The translations under genes were made by a program, and so were the position numbers. Source: Cristatella mucedo (Eukaryota > Bryozoa > Phylactolaemata > Cristatellidae). Taken from it: 64,000 bases of DNA. Below the pieces are notes generated by a model. The model saw only the letters and a program-made list of their open reading frames with translations. It was not told the DNA's origin and ran no database searches. Of this stretch, positions 48,401 to 57,949 are shown piece by piece; positions within the stretch are counted from its first letter, which is position 1, and every line of letters starts with the position of its first letter. The stretch lies in NCBI GenBank assembly GCA_009760855.2, contig WPIO01000023.1:1553501-1617500 (forward strand). Direction: 5' to 3'.

Positions 48401-49384
48401 TGCCGACCTTCGGTATGGCTCGCACCTCACTCATTTCTACCCGTCCTTCGGCCTGGACGACGGACGCCGCAGTCTCCCCGCAGTCTTCAGGCGGCCGCCG
48501 AGTCGACGCAGCGACAACGTTCGCCGTACTGTACGAGACGCCGAGACGGCGAGAAGTCTGCGGCGGCGGCGAATCTCTCGGCGCTTGAGCTCGTCCACAG
48601 AAATGCGCTTCTTCGTGAAACTCGCGAATGGGACTCGGTCCGCTTCACTCTGCGAATGCGAGCAAGCCTTTTGGAGCCGGCTCGTCGCACGCTATCCCTG
48701 TGCGTCCGTCCTTCGACTGCCTGCCCAAGCGGGCGTGGCCGGTGTAGTTTGGTTCATACATCAGAGAGCCAGCCAACGAACTACGCCGACGGTTTATTGC
48801 TCAAGGCACGGAGCTGCAAGACGCACGACTGCCTTCGCCCCCTTCTCACACACTCGAGTCTCTTCGCCTCGACCCCGGCTGTCCCTTGGCCGACCCCCGA
48901 TGGTGAATCCACCATCTGTTCGCCAGCGGGTTATCGGCCTGTGTCGACGCCTCATTAGAAGCGGACCACAGCTATGCACAGGCCCCTCTCGGGGATGCTC
49001 CCACCAGCTGTTGAGGAAAGGAGCGGTACCGGCCCGCATGCAATCGAACTACAGCCGGCACACATACGATCGTACCGACGGCTTACAAACGGAGCAAAGA
49101 TAATCAGCCGCTTTAGCGCGGGCAATCTTTTGGATGCAGTAGCTTCGCGTATCGCCCTTGCTCACCTGACCGCCGTTTTCCTCCCGGCGAACGTGCATGA
49201 ATTTGTGCTCGCCCAGCGATCGATCGCTGAGACATGGCGGCTCTGTCCGATTCGGGTTCGTTGAGAAAAACTTGCTCCCGTACTGCAGGAAACCGCGCAC
49301 CAATTCAAGACTTACGAGCAATCCGTAAAATAAGGCCTGCACGTAGGTCACTGCCAACTTGATAATCCCGGCTACCCGCGCCAT
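39161..49384 (-). CDS. epoxide hydrolase gene B (EPHX3/EPHX4-like), six exons
   Basis: Spliced product of 344 residues, paralogue of gene A. Exons (descending): 49384-49166, 45175-45051, 44202-44090, 43969-43801, 42240-42089, 39417-39161, with GT-AG borders and the same lengths and phases as gene A. The N-terminal anchor (about residues 6-32) is followed by [10 protein letters not shown]. Catalytic features: HGFP at 94-97, YSWRHQ, nucleophile Asp163 in GHDWG, acid Asp296 in LWGTADLAL, base His324 in [11 protein letters not shown], probable lid tyrosines Tyr210 ([13 protein letters not shown]) and Tyr269 (INYYRA). By family it converts epoxides to diols at the ER membrane; the true substrate is unknown. 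The frame is open throughout, so the gene looks functional. Introns hold LINE and SINE copies but no exon is hit. Confidence 0.92.
39769..40140 (+). mobile_element. LINE family 1 3' part
   Basis: In gene B intron 5, opposite to the gene. Ends with AAGCGCCTAGAAAGAGATTA, GGGCGCTTTATCAAGTGCAA and (ATT)n. Very similar to 4423-5030. Confidence 0.9.
40235..40386 (-). mobile_element. SINE A copy, truncated at the A-box end
   Basis: B box GGGTTCGAATCCCGCGGTGG preceded by the inverted repeat GACCTCGGGACCGAGGTC, tail with CGCTGCAAGCGGTGGTGATA and GAAGCTGTTCAATCAGCTAG. Gene B intron 5. Confidence 0.85.
41355..41960 (-). mobile_element. diverged L2-like LINE remnant
   Basis: Minus strand preserves traces such as HKAWIQYRL and [17 protein letters not shown]-like degeneration of the NSLP and HxTTRFS regions, and ASNMTSN near its 5' side. 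Heavily mutated; gene B intron 5. Confidence 0.45.
42089..42240 (-). CDS. gene B exon 5
   Basis: Acceptor TTCTTGTAG; lid segment [20 protein letters not shown] to [10 protein letters not shown]; donor A|GTGAGC, phase 1. Confidence 0.92.
42723..42860 (-). mobile_element. SINE B copy
   Basis: Head GGTTGGTCCAGCGGTTAAGG, B-box region GTCGTGGGCTCGAGCCCTGA, tail with TAGTTCTCTTGGGGCGCTAT and AATGAATAATATTATAT. Gene B intron 4. Confidence 0.85.
43801..43969 (-). CDS. gene B exon 4
   Basis: Acceptor TCTCTGCAG after a 120-bp intron; [20 protein letters not shown] with the nucleophile, then [17 protein letters not shown]; donor TG|GTAAAG, phase 2. Confidence 0.93.
44090..44202 (-). CDS. gene B exon 3
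   Basis: Acceptor [28 protein letters not shown] to IIEGL; donor G|GTTCGA, phase 1. Confidence 0.92.
44671..44765 (+). mobile_element. LINE family 1 3' tail fragment
   Basis: TTTGCAGCAAATGTAAAGTG, TTGAGTTCTCTGAGGGCGCT and (ATT)n; gene B intron 2. Confidence 0.85.
45051..45175 (-). CDS. gene B exon 2
   Basis: Acceptor [30 protein letters not shown] then [20 protein letters not shown]; donor TG|GTGAGC, phase 2. Confidence 0.93.
45505..46133 (-). mobile_element. LINE family 2-like copy, 3' portion
   Basis: Minus strand resembles 33851-34653: TTGACTGAGT-type start, the KSLLVLAHKA-like, [12 protein letters not shown]-type and SRPRRGTHF regions and end with GTTGGCTACCGAATGAGTAC. It is cut at 46134 by a family 1 insertion. 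Confidence 0.7.
46134..46795 (-). mobile_element. LINE family 1, 5'-truncated, inserted in a family 2 copy
   Basis: Open C-terminal coding region at 46361-46765 ([20 protein letters not shown] to [10 protein letters not shown]), 3' untranslated region and (ATT)n tail at 46134-46153. Abuts an inverted family 1 tail at 46796. Confidence 0.88.
46796..46871 (+). mobile_element. LINE family 1 tail, inverted
   Basis: TTTACAGCAAATGTAAAGTG, GGAGTTCTCTGTGGGTGAAT and ATTATTATTG. Head-to-head junction with the preceding minus-strand copy: either a separate insertion or a 5' inversion (twin priming) product. Confidence 0.8.
46872..47479 (-). mobile_element. LINE family 2-like reverse transcriptase, middle part
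   Basis: Minus strand shows [15 protein letters not shown] (catalytic YADD intact in translation at about 47165-47210), [19 protein letters not shown] and [10 protein letters not shown]-like regions, and [19 protein letters not shown] at the 47400-47480 side. Interrupted at 47480 by a SINE A. Confidence 0.8.
47480..47645 (+). mobile_element. SINE A copy, inserted in a LINE
   Basis: Head GTAATGGCTCACTGGGTAAG, B box GGGTTCGAATCCTGCGGTGG, tail CACTGCAAGCGGTGGGGATA and GAGGCTGTTAAATCAGATAG, then (TATT)n. The inverted repeat before the B box is deleted in this copy. Confidence 0.88.
47646..47800 (-). mobile_element. LINE family 2-like reverse transcriptase, N-terminal part
   Basis: Continues the frame of 46872-47479 beyond the SINE: the minus strand reads [31 protein letters not shown] and [12 protein letters not shown], the fingers region upstream of LDLSAAFD. 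Confidence 0.75.
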
Positions 49385-49620
49385 CTCTCTCGGTTAACTT
49401 CACAGGCGGCTGTGGGCATACAGGTAAGTAAAGAGACGAAGGTTCTTCAAGATACGGCAGTCGTATCTCTCCGCTGTGCACACAAACCCTAGACAGGTCG
49501 ACGGGCCAGCATGACAGCCAGCCGTTCGGGCTGGGAGACCGCCGGGTAGCCCGGAACCGGCAACGCATACGGTCACGCGGCTATCGCTTCCGGTGGCTGA
49601 GGGATGTTGAGGGGCTAGGA
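48150..49620. promoter_or_regulatory. CpG island over gene B 5' end
   Basis: Very CpG-dense DNA covering exon 1 (49166-49384), its upstream flank and the first kilobase of intron 1. It is the probable promoter region for gene B (transcribed toward lower coordinates). The long open frames on the plus strand here reflect base composition and have no motif. Confidence 0.6.
49166..49384 (-). CDS. gene B exon 1
   Basis: Residues 1-73, [20 protein letters not shown] to EENGGQ; donor CAG|GTGAGC, phase 0. Same start and end as gene A exon 1. Confidence 0.9.
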
Positions 49621-50469
49621 CGCAGCTGGCGGCGGCCCAGCGGCGCCGAGTGAGCCGTCGAACCCTGTCGCTTTGGGCCGTTCAGAAAGGCAGCTGGCGG
49701 TCGATCGGAAAGCTGAGATATCCTTCTTTTAATGCAGTCCGATATTCGTAAACCCAGCTCGAGGCGGAGCAGCTCTATCCGGTTTGCGCCGCTCGGGCTG
49801 CCGTGCAGCTCACAGTCCTACAAACTTTTCGATTTGTAGACGCTTGCTGTGGCAGGAAAAGCACAGGAAAATCTGTAGTAGTTTTAAATAAATGGTGCAT
49901 CTGAGGGTTCGACCGCTGGAAATGAGCTGCAATAAAAAAAAATCTACAAACTAGACGTCGGCGGTAGATAATGCTCGATATCCAAAATAGCGACTCCAGC
50001 GCCCTGAGAGATCTGCGGTCCGAACGACGGGTTGACCGTATGAGCAATGTCTAAATTATCAATTAGTAAATAATAGTCTTATTCGGGCATTAGTACGAAC
50101 TTCTTCGAGTCTGAACTGCGTAAAAGCTAAGCTGTCGCGCTGACTAGCTGCCTCCATGATTAGCACAGCTCGGAGGCTGCTCGTAGGGCACAGCAACTTT
50201 CCACTCGCTGTGCTTCTGTACTTATAGTCAATAAAAAAAATCACACTTGTTGTCGAACGAACTTTCATGCGTTTCGAAAGCATTTGAAAACAGCAGTGCA
50301 CTTTCACACCAACTCCTACCGGCCTGATCTTGCTTGCTAGATAGTTTAGCCCAACATGGTTAGCTATCGGCAGTGACCAAAGTTATTGGTCGGTGTCTTT
50401 TAAAAACTCCGAATAAATTTCATAAGGACAATTGCAAATTTATAAAGCGAAATTACTTCTTCTTTTTAT
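49621..50469. other. no recognisable feature
   Basis: 5' flank of gene B; unique-looking, no exon or repeat family recognised. Confidence 0.4.
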
Positions 50470-50807
50470 AATAATAATAATAATAATTCACTTGATAAAG
50501 CGCCCTCAGAGAACTCAATCTCTCTCTAGGCGCTTTACATTTGCTGTAAAGTGAAATGCAATTGAATGGCAAGTAAAATCATGCTTTAAAAACAAACGAG
50601 ATGAATAATATGGTTAGGGGTGACATGCACATGGTCAGCATGCAAATGTGATTAGTGGCAGCATGCACAGTGTCAGCACGCATAAGCACATCAAAGACGA
50701 ATCACAGGGACCCACTAAATGCTGTCCTAAATAGGTGTTTTTAGGTTCCTTTTTAAATGTGGTCAGGTCAGGGGATGTTCTGACGCAGGTCGGGAGGGAG
50801 TTCCAGG
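50470..50807 (-). mobile_element. LINE family 1 3' part
   Basis: Minus strand: end of coding region, 3' untranslated region, tail (TTAT)n at 50470-50487. Truncated at its 5' end within the NSLP region. Confidence 0.9.
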
Positions 50808-50970
50808 TTTATACCTCGTCACATTAAGAGATGGCGAGATGTTATTCGTGATGTTATTATTGATCTTAATTATTTTTATTTAATTAATTAAGTTATTTTA
50901 TTTATTTTTATTATTATTGCTATTGATGTTATTATGCGTGTTTTGTATACTATATTTTTTATTAGTAGTT
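50808..50970. other. AT-rich filler between LINE remnants
   Basis: Mostly TTATTT-type sequence at 50850-50940. Confidence 0.5.
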
Positions 50971-51435
50971 TTCGGGCTTTGGGATTTTACGAACTGAAGG
51001 CACGGTCTCGAAAGTATGTGAGGTCCGTTAGAGACACAACTAAACTACCAGGGTCAAAGATCAAATCAAAGATCGGGTAGTGAGAAACGAAGCACGAGAT
51101 CACAAATTATTTCAGATAGATAGGCCCTAGCAGGAGAATGGGGGGACCAAAAAGAGACTGCGTGAGCCTTGAATTAAATGTGCTGGATCGGATTGGTGAG
51201 AAGTGGTGCAATGTGGTGGCTGCGACGTTCTCGACAGACAATCGTTGCGGTAGAATTTTGCGCCAACCGCAAGCGTCTAAATGCGCAGGCAGGAAGACGT
51301 GAGAAAAGTTGCAGAAGTCTAAAGGGGAGACAACGAATGCATGCACCAGCTTAGCTGCGGTATCCTTATCTGAAAACTCCGAATTTCGTAACGTTATAAA
51401 AATTAAATTAGGGAGACTCGACTGCGGGGCTTATG
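50971..51435 (-). mobile_element. diverged L2-like LINE remnant
   Basis: Minus strand keeps pieces of the C-terminal coding end: FGPPILLLGPIYLK, HAFVVSPLDFCNF and CRERRSHHIAPLLTNPIQHI-like degeneration. Confidence 0.65.
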
Positions 51436-51445
51436 TAAGCACCTA

Positions 51446-51560
51446 GTGAAAAGTTATGATAGTGTCATTCAGATATTGGAACGCCTAACCCGCAAAATGA
51501 GCTCGACCAGCACGTCTCCTGTAGCTTCTTCTTGCAATGTAGAAGTCCTGTTTCGAAGGG
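51446..51560 (+). mobile_element. LINE family 1-like coding fragment
   Basis: VIQILERLTRKMSSTSTSP and SCNVEVLFRRDLF correspond to VIQRLERLTLKIGSASISP and ARNLGVIFQSDLS in the 31857-33503 protein. Opposite orientation to its neighbour. Confidence 0.65.
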
Positions 51561-52639
51561 ATCTTTTTGTACTACGAAGAAAGTACATTTTATCTCAGAT
51601 TACGAAGAAGATGTCAGGACAAGAAATAGGTTGTATGAAGGTCACACTTTTGGCGCTCCCGCTCACGCTCACTAAAGGTCAACCCGAACCCCAATTTAAA
51701 AAAGCTTTCTCTGAGTCTTCGCGCATACAGGCTCTTGCACTTTACACTGAGGAATAGATTTCTCTGTATTTATTTTGAAAATGACCGCGCGCTTGCTGTT
51801 GATGCTTCTAGGGCTTACATGCTCAGCTGGGATTCCAAAGACCCCGGGGGATCTGTAGTAGGTAACTTGGTGAACTGATATGTATATTTCTAGGGGCAGG
51901 GCTTGCAGCATCATGCGCAGCTGACTTACTTATAATTTCGTTCCGCGTAGAAAAAAGAAATATGTACACCAATTCAATTCATGGGCGTATGACCGTCCAC
52001 TGAAGAAGGCGAGCGCTTCCATACACGGAGAACTGCTGCTGCTGCTGCTGCGCTTATTTCGCCTACCGCCTGCAGCGAGCTGCTTTAAGATGATTCTTCT
52101 CTTGAGGGACGCCTCCGCTTTTCAATAGATAAAGCGGACGCGTCAGTGAGACAACTCTCCATAGAAGATTGCAAAGAAGACTTGATGCTTTCATTTAGGG
52201 AGCGATAGTATTTTCAGATGCACCAAGTAGTTCTCGCTCTGCAGGTCTAAATAAGCAAGCCTCCGAGGGGCTAGCACTTACAACTCTCATCATCCACCTC
52301 GTTGGCTGGAGCGACGGAATTCTTCGTAAGCGTTGGGTCAACAGGAGAGGCTTGTTGGCAGCGCGCCCGTCCGCGCGAACCGCCCGGCGGGGGGGGGAGA
52401 GGGGGTTACAATTTCTATAGAGGGGCTAAGGGGCCTCTCCGGACAGCGGCCGTCCTACACGTTTTTTTTCACGAGGTTTCGTGCGCCTGCCTGTCAGCGT
52501 GTCATCCAGGGTGCAGCTGCAGGCTCGTATGCAAGCTTTTCTACACGGCATCGAAAAGAAGTTCCTTCGGGCGGAGCTCCTTCTGTGTATAGATCCTTCT
52601 AGAGTAGGCGCAGCCATTTCCTGCGGTTGCTGGAGATAA
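51561..52639. other. no recognisable feature
   Basis: Includes short (CTG)n at about 52029-52048 and a G-run at 52387-52396. No motif or repeat family. Confidence 0.4.
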
Positions 52640-52771
52640 AATGTAATTCATTTTTTACGTTCCCTCTCAGAGAACCTAGCCTTGATCCGGGCCCTTAAAG
52701 TATGCCGCTTGGCTCGAGCCCGCGACCTCGGTGTCGTTAAAAGACTAACACCTTACCCACGTCCAAACCAT
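52640..52771 (-). mobile_element. SINE B copy, diverged
   Basis: B-box region GGTCGCGGGCTCGAGCCAAG and the tail CCGGATCAAGGCTAGGTTCT / CTGAGAGGGAACGTAAAAAA are recognisable but mutated. Confidence 0.65.
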
Positions 52772-53283
52772 CGCACCCTTTCGGGTGGTGTGGCCGACCT
52801 CTTTGAGCGCGAAGAAAAAGCGAGTTCTGCTCGTAGAAGGGGCTCGAGAGGCTTCCACGAGAAGCTACCAAGTCTGTCCTTTCAGTAGCCACATTTTTCC
52901 TAGGAGATGAGAGCTAAAGAGGCAGCTGCCGGTCTGACACGCCTTTTGACTCGCAGCTTCACGATTGAGGCCGCCCGACGAGGCCATCGGCCTTCAAAGG
53001 TTACTAGAAAGACGCTCAGGTCGGCACTCATCCAGAGTTCTAGTTTCCTGTCGATCTCCTTCGGTGGCGGTCAGAGGCATCGAGAGCCTGCCAGGCCAGG
53101 CTAATGAATAGCTAGCAAGTTTGCCTTTATTTTAGAGCTGCAAAGACCTTGTATTGTTATTGATGACAAAGCCCTTCATTAGTGCCGCCCATCTCGCCTG
53201 CGAATTGCTTGTTCTGCTCTGAGCTAGTCTAGTGAGATTCAAGAGCAGTGCTGCCAACGTCCATGCGCCATCCTAGAAGCCTT
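52772..53283. other. no recognisable feature
   Basis: Unassigned sequence. Confidence 0.4.
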
Positions 53284-53340
53284 TAAAGTAAATGGCACCC
53301 CGGGGATCTGTGCTTACTCTGCGTCTTTTCACTATCCAAA
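53284..53340 (+). mobile_element. LINE family 1 reverse transcriptase fragment, left half
   Basis: APRGSVLTLRLFTI is a degraded VPQGSVLGPVLFTV motif. The coding sequence resumes after a SINE A at 53514. Confidence 0.7.
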
Positions 53341-53513
53341 TAAATGCCGGCTGGTTTAACAGCCTCTTTTGCAAAGGGACAGGAGAGCCTATATGGCTAT
53401 CAACACCGCTTGCAGCGGCGATAAAGAATCACCCACCGCAAGATTTGAACGCACGACCTTGGGACCGAGGTCGTGAAAAGCAAACCATATTACCTGGTGT
53501 GCAATCAAGGCTC
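53341..53513 (-). mobile_element. SINE A copy inserted in a LINE
   Basis: Nearly full-length, with the inverted repeat CACGACCTCGGTCCCAAGGT, B box GCGTTCAAATC and tail CGCTGCAAGCGGTGTTGATA, GAGGCTGTTAAACCAGC. Splits the reverse transcriptase fragment. Confidence 0.85.
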
Positions 53514-53645
53514 ATTTATACACTTCTTTTTGCAAGTGTAACCGCCAAGCACGATCTGGGTTTTTGTTTTTATGCAAATGACATTCATTCGTACTTGCGC
53601 TTTGACCCCTCCTGCCTTAAAGCACGGCGTACTCTCTTAAGTTTC
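53514..53645 (+). mobile_element. LINE family 1 reverse transcriptase fragment, right half
   Basis: From about 53547 it reads AKHDLGFCFYANDIHSYLRF, matching [20 protein letters not shown]; the catalytic YADD has become YAND. Dead copy. Confidence 0.75.
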
Positions 53646-53660
53646 TAGTAGCATGAATTG

Positions 53661-53780
53661 CTGCCCGGGTCTTATCTCAGGGATAAGGCGCTCATTCTTC
53701 ACGACCTAGGTCGTGAGTTTGAGTTCCGGAGTGGACAATCCTGTATTTTCTTTTGCAAGCGGCGTTGACAGCTGTTAACG
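53661..53780 (+). mobile_element. SINE A copy, partial
   Basis: Head GGTCTTATCTCAGGGATAAG, TCACGACCTAGGTCGTGAGT (a self-complementary stem) and a tail ending in the AAGCGGCG-like block. Lacks the far 3' end. Confidence 0.65.
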
Positions 53781-53953
53781 GTGAGCCGTGGTCGAACACT
53801 AAGTAAGGCGCTTTTCACGACCTCGGTCCCGAGGTCGTGGTCTCGAATCCTACCGGGGGGGGCAATCCTTTATTGCCGCTGCAAGCGGTGATGGTAGCCG
53901 TGAAGGCTCTTCTGTTGCTATACCTAAGAGGCGATTTAATTAGCTAGTATATT
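53781..53953 (+). mobile_element. SINE A copy, full length
   Basis: GTGAGCCGTGGTCGAACACT, inverted repeat CACGACCTCGGTCCCGAGGT, B box GTCTCGAATCC, tail GCCGCTGCAAGCGGTGATGG, ending GATTTAATTAGCTAGTATAT. Confidence 0.88.
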
Positions 53954-54168
53954 AAGGGTCATCTGGCACTTTAAAAATGAGGCTGTTAAATCCTTTACCT
54001 TCATCTTTTTACTCACATTTACATGGCGTAAAACTTTCGCTCGAATTTAATGATAATTAAACAACCTACTTGTCATGGGAAAACCTAGTTTTTTCGGTAA
54101 TTCGAAAGCGTAAGCCTCGAGATGGGAACGGCTAGCATACCTCCTGTGGTATCTTCAGGCAAGGTCAG

Positions 54169-54310
54169 CGCTGGTTTGGCACAGTGGTTAAGGTGCTCGC
54201 CCCGACCAAGGTCTGACCGAGGTTGTGGGCTCGAGCCCCGAGGCACATGTTAAGCGCCTGAATAGTGATTAAGTTCTCTGGGGCGCTATAAAAATTAATT
54301 ATATTATTAT
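54169..54310 (+). mobile_element. SINE B copy, full length, plus orientation
   Basis: GCTGGTTTGGCACAGTGGTT, GGTTGTGGGCTCGAGCCCCG, then AAGCGCCTGAATAGTGATTA, AGTTCTCTGGGGCGCTATAA and an ATT-rich end. Only forward SINE B in the window, so the easiest to read against the LINE tail at 4950-5030. Confidence 0.9.
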
Positions 54311-54311
54311 A

Positions 54312-55025
54312 GTAGGTGTCCTGTTCCAAAGTGACAGGTTTATAGACGACTATCAGCTCCAAAGTCCAGTCAGTCTACTTTCAGCTTCACACAATTGCAA
54401 ACCTCAAGCTTCCTTATATCCGCAGCTAAGCTAGTTCCAGCACTTTAGATAGACATTCCGCCTTGACTTCTGCCACTCACTAGTCACGAGACTTCCGGTA
54501 TATGACGCTTACAGTTGGTGCAAAACTCTGCAGCTAGACTTGTCTTTGGTGAAAGTCGCAACTGCCAGGTAATACCACTTCCTCGATTTTCATTGTCACC
54601 CCACCAAGCAGCGCATCGAATTCAAGGTTCTGTCACTTTTAGGTCCATACAATCTCCTGCCGGCAAATACCTTGCGGAAATCTTTTTTAATCAGACTTCG
54701 CATAGTACCGCTCGCTCGTCCGACCAATTCATGTAGCTGTGCCTCTAACCAGCTTTAAATCCTATAGAGACCGTACCTTAGTCCGTATGCACTCATAGCT
54801 TGAAACTAATTCCTGATTGAAGCAACGACATCCCGACATCCCGACATCGACTCGATTATAACTAAAAAGAAGCCCAAACCTATGACATTCCCCTTTTGTG
54901 TTCTTATGAGTATCGACACTGTGCATTCAAACCAATGGCCAAGATTCCTTTCCAGCATTTACAAAATGCCAAGAAATAGATTTGGCTTTCTTAGGGTGCT
55001 ATAAAAATGCCTCGTCATTTTTATT
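54312..55025 (+). mobile_element. LINE family 1-like copy, diverged
   Basis: Starts VGVLFQSDRFIDDYQLQS, followed by decayed LTSRDF..., [18 protein letters not shown] and a 3' untranslated region ending GCTATAAAAATGCCTCGTCA plus ATT. Confidence 0.75.
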
Positions 55026-55028
55026 ATT

Positions 55029-55918
55029 AACACTCAGTTGTACCTTTTCTTTGATCCCTCCCAGCCCTCCAGCACGCCGAATTCTCTCAACTCCCTTGCT
55101 GCATGTGTTGATGACATCCCCACATGGACGGCAGATAACTATCTTGAATTGAATGGTGATAAAACCAACTTACTAGGTATGGGCAAACCAAATGTGATTT
55201 GGAAATTGGAAACGCTGACGCTAAAAATCGGCTCTGCCAGCATATCTGCTGTTGAATCTGCACGAAATCTAGGTGTCGTGTTCCAAAGTGACCTTTCATT
55301 AGACGGCCACATCAGCTCCACAGTCAAGCCTGCCTACTTTCAGATACATCTAAATGGGTCCATGCATTTGTGACAACCCGTCTTGACTTCTGTAGCTCAC
55401 TGCTTGTTAACCTACCGGCCTGTGCAATCAGGCGCTTACAGCTGGTGCAACACTCAGCAGCTAGGCTTGTCGCAGCTGCCACATCACACCACTTCTCGCC
55501 GATCTGCACTGGCTCCCAGTCAAGCAACGCATCGACCTCAAGGTTTTGTCACTCACTGTTTGGTCCTTTCATTCTTTGGTTGCAGCCTACCTATCGAATC
55601 TACTTCCCCGCCAGGCTAAGCATCGTACTACCCGCTTTTTGGAATATAATTGTTTAGATATACCTCGTACAAACCTCAAATCTTTTGGAGACCATGCCTC
55701 TAGTTCATATGTTCCCAATGCCTGGAATTCCCTCACGACCTGCCTCACGACATCTCCCGACTGGTGTACATTTAAAAAGAAACTAAAAATGAATATATTT
55801 ATCGCAGCATTTAAAAAGGTCCTTGTGATTCGTCCTTTATATGCTCGTTCGTGCTGACACTGTGATGCTGCCACTAACCATACTTGCATGCTAACCCTGT
55901 GCATTTCACCCTAACCGT
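55029..55918 (+). mobile_element. LINE family 1-like copy
   Basis: [80 protein letters not shown] and a 3' untranslated region. One small deletion breaks the frame near 55370. Confidence 0.85.
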
Positions 55919-56012
55919 GTTAATAATAATAATAATAATAATAATAATGCACTTGATAAAGCTCCCCCAGAGAACTGAATCTCTTTATAGGTGCTTAACA
56001 TTCGCGCTACCG
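55919..56012 (-). mobile_element. LINE family 1 tail, inverted relative to the copy before it
   Basis: (TAA)n at 55922-55950, then CACTTGATAAAGCTCCCCCA and GAGAACTGAATCTCTTTATA, i.e. the 3' end of a minus-strand copy. It faces the plus-strand copy tail to tail. Confidence 0.8.
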
Positions 56013-56239
56013 GGCATTTTTTCGAGTCACTGAAGAGGCAATACAAAGGCCGAAAGGTTCAGGCTCTCCCAAAAATAGGAATAAAAAAAAAAATTTGGAC
56101 TAGCCAAACAGCTGCTTTTTCCGTGGATTTCCAAGGCCACGGTCTTGCGTCACACCCTTCGCGGTCGCGCTTTAGTCCCGTGCCGAAATCCCGGTTACGC
56201 CCTTCGAATCATCGGTATTGCGCCAGTATTCGTTGACTT

Positions 56240-57138
56240 AGGCCTGGAGCTTCGCGCTAGAGTCTTCGGGTGGTAGCGCCCCAGGCCGCCGCACGAGGCT
56301 GCATACGCGCCGCCGCCGCTCTCTATCCCCCAATATTTTCCGGGCGCTCCGCCAGAGCGGGGCAGTGCGGCCTGCGGCCTCTCGCCCACGCGGCTCCGCT
56401 CGCGCGCTCGCGGACGCCGGCAGGCAGCGACCGTATTGTCGACGAGGCGAGAGCGACCGAGCTCGCGGCGCCGTAGCGCCGCCGCTGACGTGGCTGGCGC
56501 GACTCCGGGGTGGTGATGGGGGGCGGGGGTTCGCGAACAGATTACCCCGGCGACTACTCCGGCCTAAGGCCCGCACTCCGTGGAGGCCGCTAGACGTGCC
56601 GCTACCTGAAAAATCGCCGGACGCTGGCTCGATTCCAGCCGCTCGCCTGCCAGGTTAGTCGAGACCGAGCGAGTCTCGGGCAAATTGGTAGCACCCGCTG
56701 CGCCGCGCCGAGCCGCGCAGCTTTGAGCGGAAGTCGCGCCCGCCCGCGCCGGGCTCCCGCCTGCCGGGGTCTCCGCGGGGCCGCAGGGAGGGGCGGGGTC
56801 CGGAGAGGCGTCTGTCTCTCCGCGCACGCACTCTTGTGTATCTCCGCCTGCTGTCGCTGTTGCCGTAGAAGCAGGCCCTGCAAGCACTGACTAAGCCTGC
56901 CGTGCAATGCTGCTGGTCAATAGCCGGTCATACTCCGGTCAGTTGGTGTCTACGCAACCGGCTCGCTACGCCGTCTACAATGGCCGCTGCGGGGGGGGGG
57001 GCACCAAGGGGGTGGGCCACAATGGGGGGAAGGGGGTTTAAGGGGAGCGGGGCCCCGTCGGGGGGCTGGGTAGTAGTAGTCGCCATTTTGGTAAAAATGA
57101 CGCCAGCGATCCCGCGTGGGATCTACGACCATTATTAG
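56240..57138 (+). promoter_or_regulatory. CpG island with probable noncoding first exon of the p66-like gene
   Basis: Extremely CpG-rich at 56240-57000. Close to the end, GTCGCCATTTTGG (57078-57090) matches the YY1-type CCATNTT core, and AG|GTAAGT at 57138/57139 is a perfect donor. An ATG frame in the island is closed by a TAG ending at that donor, so the exon would be untranslated. Linking it to the coding exons at 60.8 kb is inference from position and orientation. Confidence 0.5.
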
Positions 57139-57949
57139 GTAAGTTCCGTGCAAGTACGTGACGTGTTTGTCCGTCATTGACTCGCGCGATAATCAAAAGC
57201 TCTTTGCGATACGTTCGCATTGGTGCGCTATACCGCCAATTGGGCTGTTTTATCAATCCGTGCCGGTTACCGGCGCTTCCAGTGTAACCTTGTCTATGGC
57301 CCCGTATCGTGTTATAAGTCAATGACAAGATTCTATTAACGTCAAGTAATGGGGATTTCGTTCTGCTGGAACTAAATGTTCAGCTTTTGGCGCCTTAAAG
57401 ACGCGCCGGGTTGCCCTTTCCTCCGCTAGCTTGTCACCGCCGTCCCGGCTGCCTTTGTCACCTCACCTTATTACTGTCATTAGAAAGTATGTCGGCAGTA
57501 TTGGTTGCCACTCGCAATTTTTACCTCAAGACTTCGCCGCATTTCTCGGTTTTTGATTTGTTTACCTTTATCGTGCGATGCCACCACTGAGCGTTTCGCT
57601 TTGTCCTCTGCGGCTTTGGCTTTAGTGCTGGAATGTTAATAACCGAAAGACTACTTCTTGATGTTCGAGCCCTTGAGACCTGAGCTTGTTTGAGCAGGCT
57701 TTATGTTTGCATCGTAGATGTCCTCAGAGAATCTGCTTTCGGTTCAAGAGAGAAATGCCGGTGATGTCACGCGGAGACGTGGCTTAAGAAGTTTATCTAG
57801 TTCAACGGTTAAAACATGCATACGTTTGTTTGGAGAGCGTGATAGAGCTCGCATCAGCCGTGTGTTTGACTTGAAATGGATTACTGCCGTGAAAATGAAC
57901 CGTAGCATAGTCGATTTTTACGCACCCGGGAAGCAGCGTAGGCTTTTGA
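57139..57949. other. probable p66-like gene intron 1, no further feature
   Basis: AT-richer sequence. A 109-codon frame at 57718-58047 overlaps the transposon remnant and lacks motifs. Confidence 0.4.

Noticed and set aside
48184-49103. Overlapping GC-rich open frames of 130-200 codons on the plus strand
   Set aside because: CpG-rich DNA has few stop codons. These lack domains and overlap the promoter, exon 1 and intron 1 of gene B on the opposite strand.
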